From Beroe forskalii (Eukaryota > Ctenophora > Nuda > Beroida > Beroidae), in contig WFMF01000117.1 of assembly GCA_011033025.1 (NCBI GenBank), positions 248,001 to 312,000 on the forward strand: DNA of 64,000 nt, written 5' to 3'. Positions 59,755-64,000 of the stretch are shown here, in pieces; the first letter of the stretch is position 1; the number at the start of each line of letters is the position of its first letter. Position numbers and translations under genes: made by a program. The notes below the pieces were generated by a model that did no database searches, was not told where the DNA came from, and saw nothing but the letters and a program-made list of their open reading frames with translations.

Positions 59755-61354
59755 GGGGGGCCAACCCCCATAAACCCCCGGTGGATATCGAAAAATGGCA
59801 AATGGGGGTTTAATTTTTGGGGGTTTATGGGGGCTTAATTTAGCTAAATTTGGCTGTTTTATGATTAATTTTTGCACGATTTTTGGCTTTTTTAACGGAA
59901 TGGTACCATTTTTGTTAAGGATTTTGGACCCTTTTCTGAAATGGTACCATTTTTTTGTTGGCGATTTTTAACCCTTTCTGAAATGGTACCATTTTTTGTT
60001 GACGATTTTGGGCCCTTCTTTGAAATGGTACCATTTTTCGTTGATTATTTTCGAACCTTTTCTGAAATGGTACTATTTTTGGCCCTTTTCTGAAATGGTA
60101 CCAATTTTCGTTGATGATTTTCGACCCTTTTCTGAAATGGTACCATTTTTTGTTGGAGATTTTTCGCCCTTTTCTGAAATGGTACCATTTTTTGTTGACG
60201 ATTTTGGGCCCTTCTTTGAAATGGTACCATTTTTCGTTGATTATTTTCGAACCTTTTCTGAAATGGTACTATTTTTGGCCCTTTTTATGAAATGGTACCA
60301 TTTTTCGTTGATGATTTTCGACCCTTTTCTGAAATGGTACCATTTTTCGTTGATGATTTTCGACCCTTTTCTGAAATGGTACCATTTTTTGTTGACCATT
60401 TTGGGCCCTTCTTTGAAATGGTACCATTTTTCGTTGATTATTTTCGAACCTTTTCTGAAATGGTACTATTTTTGGCCCTTTTCTGAAATGGTACCATTTT
60501 TCGTTGATGATTTTCGACCCTTTTCTGAAATGGTACCATTTTTCGTTGATGATTTTCGACCCTTTTCTGAAATGGTACCATTTTTTGTTGACGAATTTCA
60601 ACCCTTTTCTGAAATGGTACCATTTTTGTTGAAGATTTTTCGCACTTTTCTGAAATGGTACCATTTTCTGTTGACGATTTGCGAACCTTTCCTGAAATGG
60701 TACCATTTTTGGCCCTTTTCTGAAATGGTACCATTTTTCGTTGATGATTTTCGACCCTTTTCTGAAATGGTACCATTTTTTGTTGGACATTTTTCGCCCT
60801 TTTCTAAATTGGTACCATTTTTTGTTGACGATTTTTGGCCCTTCTTTGAAATGGTACCATTTTTGATTGATGATTTTCGACCCTCTTCTGAAATGGTATC
60901 ACTTTTTGTTGACAAATTTCAACCCTTTTCTGAAATGGTACCATTTTTTGTTGAAGATTTTTGGCACTTTTCTGAAATGGTACCATTTTCTGTTGACGAT
61001 TTGCGAACCTTTTCTGAAATGGTACCATTTTTGGCCCTTTTCTGAAATGGTACCATTTTTTGTTGATGATTTTCGACCTTTTTCTAGAATGGTACCCTTT
61101 TTTAGAGATTTTTGGCTTAACTTTTCTTCCTTTCTTCGCTTCTTAGTTTAAATACGCCTTTAAAATTGAGCAAGGATCACAAGAATTACACATTTTCACC
61201 ACAATTGAGCCATTTTTGTCTGAAAATTTGATTATTTTGGAAATGGTACCTGGAAAATTAAACCCCCATAAACCCCCAAGTGGATATCGAAAAAGGCAAA
61301 TGGGGGTTAAATTTTTGGGGGTTTATGGGGGTTTATGGGGGTTGGCCCCCCCCC
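59755..61354. mobile_element. second G6-ended, hairpin-ended element, nested
   Basis: Begins GGGGGGCCAACCCCCATAAA and ends with the complement. The 6-bp direct repeat TATCAA flanks it (59749-59754, 61355-61360). Each end folds through CCCCCATAAACCCCC and GGGGGTTTATGGGGG, and the loop GTGGATATCGAAAAA lies in the same orientation at both ends. The core is the 42-bp array below. The plan is the same as 47481-50311, with unrelated sequence. Confidence 0.75.
59890..61095. repeat. 42-bp array built on AAATGGTACCATTT
   Basis: Roughly 28 units of TTCTGAAATGGTACCATTTT plus a variable half (TTCGTTGATGATTTTCGACCC). Because 42 is a multiple of three and stops are rare, frames of up to 349 residues stay open on both strands; these are artefacts. 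Confidence 0.9.
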
Positions 61355-61925
61355 TATCAAGCTTGCATAGTTTTACATGTCCAAATATGGAGATAAGCAC
61401 CGTGTTTGTTTACATTTCATTTCTAAAAGCTTGCGTATACACACTATTTTGTGTTACAAAAATGCACATATCTCCTACGTTTTTTGAAGAATTCTGATGA
61501 AACTTTCAGGATATTACGGGCAATATTTGACCAATATGTCCAAGGAGTAGCTAACTTTTTTCAGTTCCAGGAGCGGAGATACGGACAAAAAACGGTTTTT
61601 CGTTGATAACTCAAACATTTCTTGAGGTAGACACTCCAAATTTTTGATGCGAAAACTTATGACCCATACCTATGGCGTCCCAAAATTTCATCTTAAAACT
61701 CCAAACAGAAGCCAAGTTATTGACTCTCAGAAACTGAAAAATGGCCAAAAAACAGGGTTTTTGTTGATAACTCGGATATTTTTTAAGCTAGACACTTCAA
61801 ATTTTTTGTGCAAAAACTTTCAGCCTATATCTATGACTTCCCACAATTTCATCCAGAAACTCCAAACACAAGCCGAGTAATAAACGTTTACTTTTGTAAC
61901 GTTTTTCGTGGTACACCCGGTATAT

Positions 61926-64000
61926 AGATTATCATCGTCGTGGGATTATTTGCCAGATGTTCTGAGGTAGATTGTTATTAGATTATACCTCACGTAGGAA
62001 GTTGCTGCTGGTCTCGTCTGTATAATGTTATACCAGGTATACCCGCGGGTATTGAATATACTCCCTGTCACACATTATATAGAATCTGTGTAGGTTATGC
62101 ACGAATGATATGCTACTTTGACGTTGTCAGTGGCAAGAGTTGATGTATGATAATGACGTCACTCGGGTCCGCCTATGAGTATTCAACCTCCCTGTCACAT
62201 AATCTGTGAAGACTTCCTGATTTTCCGCGCCTACAAAAGACATGTGCTATCCTACACTTACAATCACACACTTATTACTCGCAGTTAGAGTCAAACTTAC
62301 TCACATTCATACTTACTCACACTTACACTTACGCTTCACAGTCACACACCTACTTACGCTGACTTACGCCAGTCTCTTGTGCTGGCTCTAGAAGTCAGGA
62401 TACACACAGAACAAACTTACCTACACACAAACTCCAATATAATATATGACACTCGTACAAACTCTCGGACACACACACACACACACACATATGGGCGGTG
62501 GACACACAGCCTCGCGATAGAGGGTATTATGATATGTTAAAATGTTTACACCACTTTATTACAAGAACGGAATATTTTAAACTTTTACTCTATCAAATTT
62601 ATATGTTCAGTGTCTGGGATACTACTGGCTGCCCTGGGTTCTGTGTGTTACATCGTGTAAGTGTGTAACATCGTGTTAGTGTCCGTGTGTAATATTGTGT
62701 AAGTGTTTGTTTTAAACTATGTGGACGTTTGTAGGTGTAACTTTCTCAATGATTTGTTTTCAATCATGTATTTTCGGTCTGTTTCATTCAAACTGTATCT
62801 TTCACTGCAATTTTGGAGGAATTTTCTCTTTTACCGAACTTTATCGATCAATGGACGTTTAAATGACAATTGGGTGCTACTCATTCTGTAGACCAGACAT
62901 GAGTCTACCAACAATAATGACTATGAGTCTTTGAGTCTTTGCGATGAGTTAATAAACCTCCAGACTTTATCAAATACTGTTAAATGTAGAGCATACCAAC
63001 TCAGTACTCACAATGCATGAAGTCATCAAGACTCATTAATATAACTGATGACACTCTGTATACTGCTGTACTCAATTAATATACCCTATAAGCCTATACA
63101 TCACACAGACATTTAGTACATTTCACACCCTTCTATTGGACGGCGAGTAGAGAGGTTTTAAGTTTCTCCTATCACGCTTAGGTCACACATACTAGCACCA
63201 ACCCTAGAGAACCTCTCATTTCATGAACGCCGCGCTAGGATATAACGACATCACAGGGTCGCTCTGGGATGACGAAATCACTATATTCTGCCCCATGGTT
63301 ACGCCTCTCTCATATTATACATCTTTGGTATCAATGACGTAACACATAACTTCGACTCCTCCATATGTTAGAGTTACACGATCTTTTCCCCCGGTTATAT
63401 TACTGGTTCAGTATACCCATTCCCCTGCTGCAGAATGAGAGTAGCAGTAGCACACGACCTAAAATAATAAAATACAAACCTAAGGCTTTTGCTGCCCGTG
63501 TCTGCCGCGGCGCGGTGACTACCTCCAGATCAAAGGCTGGCGTATTTCTCCTCTCCCTCGCTCGTGTAGTATATAATTGTGATGATGAGGTTGAAGATGG
63601 AGTAAACTCTCTTTCTCCTTCTCCGTCCAGCCTCCTTTTCCTGTTAGCCCTGGCAGTGGTGGGGATCTGCCGTGTAATGTAGTTATACCCGAGTGTAGGA
63701 TGAGTGTGTTCGTACATCTGTGTGTCTGTAGGTTTGTGTACGATTAAGTGTGTGTGTGCGTTCGTGTGTGCATATGTTTGTTGTTGCTGTGTGTATATAT
63801 GTGTTTGCTGTGTGTACGTGTGTGAATTAGTGTGTAATTTATATGTGTGTAAATCTGTGTGTCTGCAGGTTTGTCTATGCCTGTGTGTGTCGATTGTTTG
63901 ATGAAAGGCGTGTGAGCAAGGACTCACGATGATATTATGGAGTTTAACTGTGTGAGGGGTGGTGTATGTATAGATATTCCACAGTAAACGAGGGCCGTTA
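61926..64000. other. unique DNA with CA/GT tracts, no gene recognised
   Basis: CA run at 62470-62489, degenerate ACTTACTCACA at 62270-62350 and a GT-rich tract at 63700-63900. No accepted frame. Confidence 0.45.

Larger units (their letters stand above)
59403..61925. mobile_element. foldback element with GTGTACCACGAAAAACG ends
   Basis: Inverted ends GTGTACCACGAAAAACGTTA at left and their complement at 61885-61914, inside TATATA-rich flanks consistent with TA insertion. Mirrored blocks continue inward (AGTCATAGATATAGGCTGAA; TTGAGTTATCAACAAAAAACCG; TGACCAATAT). The right arm is longer because a sub-block is duplicated (GATAACTC blocks near 61605 and 61770). A second element (59755-61354) occupies the middle. 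No protein is recognised. Confidence 0.75.

Noticed and set aside
59996-61045. 349-residue frame and long opposing frames
   Set aside because: Product of a 42-bp repeat lacking stops on either strand; not a gene.
47481-61354. Reading the direct hairpins of the G6 elements as LTRs
   Set aside because: The repeats are self-complementary hairpins, the outer G6/C6 ends occur only once each, and no retroelement coding or priming sites are seen.

Overview
The window looks like nuclear DNA from an animal, probably an invertebrate; I cannot name the species. Evidence: degenerate TTAGGG-type repeats, a protein that looks like the animal telomere-repeat factors TRF1/TRF2, a Jockey/CR1-like LINE, tRNA-derived SINE-like modules, many miniature inverted-repeat transposons, CA microsatellites, and exon-like blocks with polypyrimidine-AG acceptors and AATAAA signals. 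Two 100-N runs (16456-16555 and 27465-27564) mark assembly gaps. Sequence near them is homopolymer-smoothed and should not be trusted base by base.

Left part (1-27.5 kb) is dense in repeats. It holds an intronless TRF-like gene (1205-2512, minus), a 3.75-kb palindromic transposon (2694-6445), two short tandem arrays, a LINE relic (7847-9555) broken by a foldback element and flanked by a GGATCC-built palindrome (9668-10453), a composite TA-inserting palindromic element (11726-13357, partial second copy at 19305-20136), a GTTCGC palindrome array, poor-quality sequence around gap 1, a satellite of about 173 bp in two head-to-head arrays (20535-24612) and a 52-bp satellite running into gap 2.

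Right part (27.5-64 kb) is mostly unique AT-rich DNA with CA/GT tracts. It contains the last exon of an unidentified gene (27666-28373, plus), a second copy of the palindromic transposon (42307-46711) carrying its own nested transposon, a 2.8-kb element with G6 ends and terminal hairpins (47481-50311), a likely terminal exon on the minus strand (57686-58013), and a foldback element (59403-61925) carrying a second G6-ended element. I see no operon-like organisation; apart from the TRF-like gene the coding parts are fragments.

Most notable: (a) two palindromic transposons whose arms match each other better than they match the other copy; (b) two elements sharing an unusual plan (G6/C6 ends, hairpins in direct orientation at both ends, tandem-repeat core, 6-bp target duplication); (c) four unrelated arrays each built from a short perfect palindrome; (d) a telomere-factor gene whose last codons come from a tRNA-like sequence; (e) a transposon inserted at the exact centre of a 64-bp palindrome; (f) twelve copies of the octamer TGACGTCA, where about one is expected.
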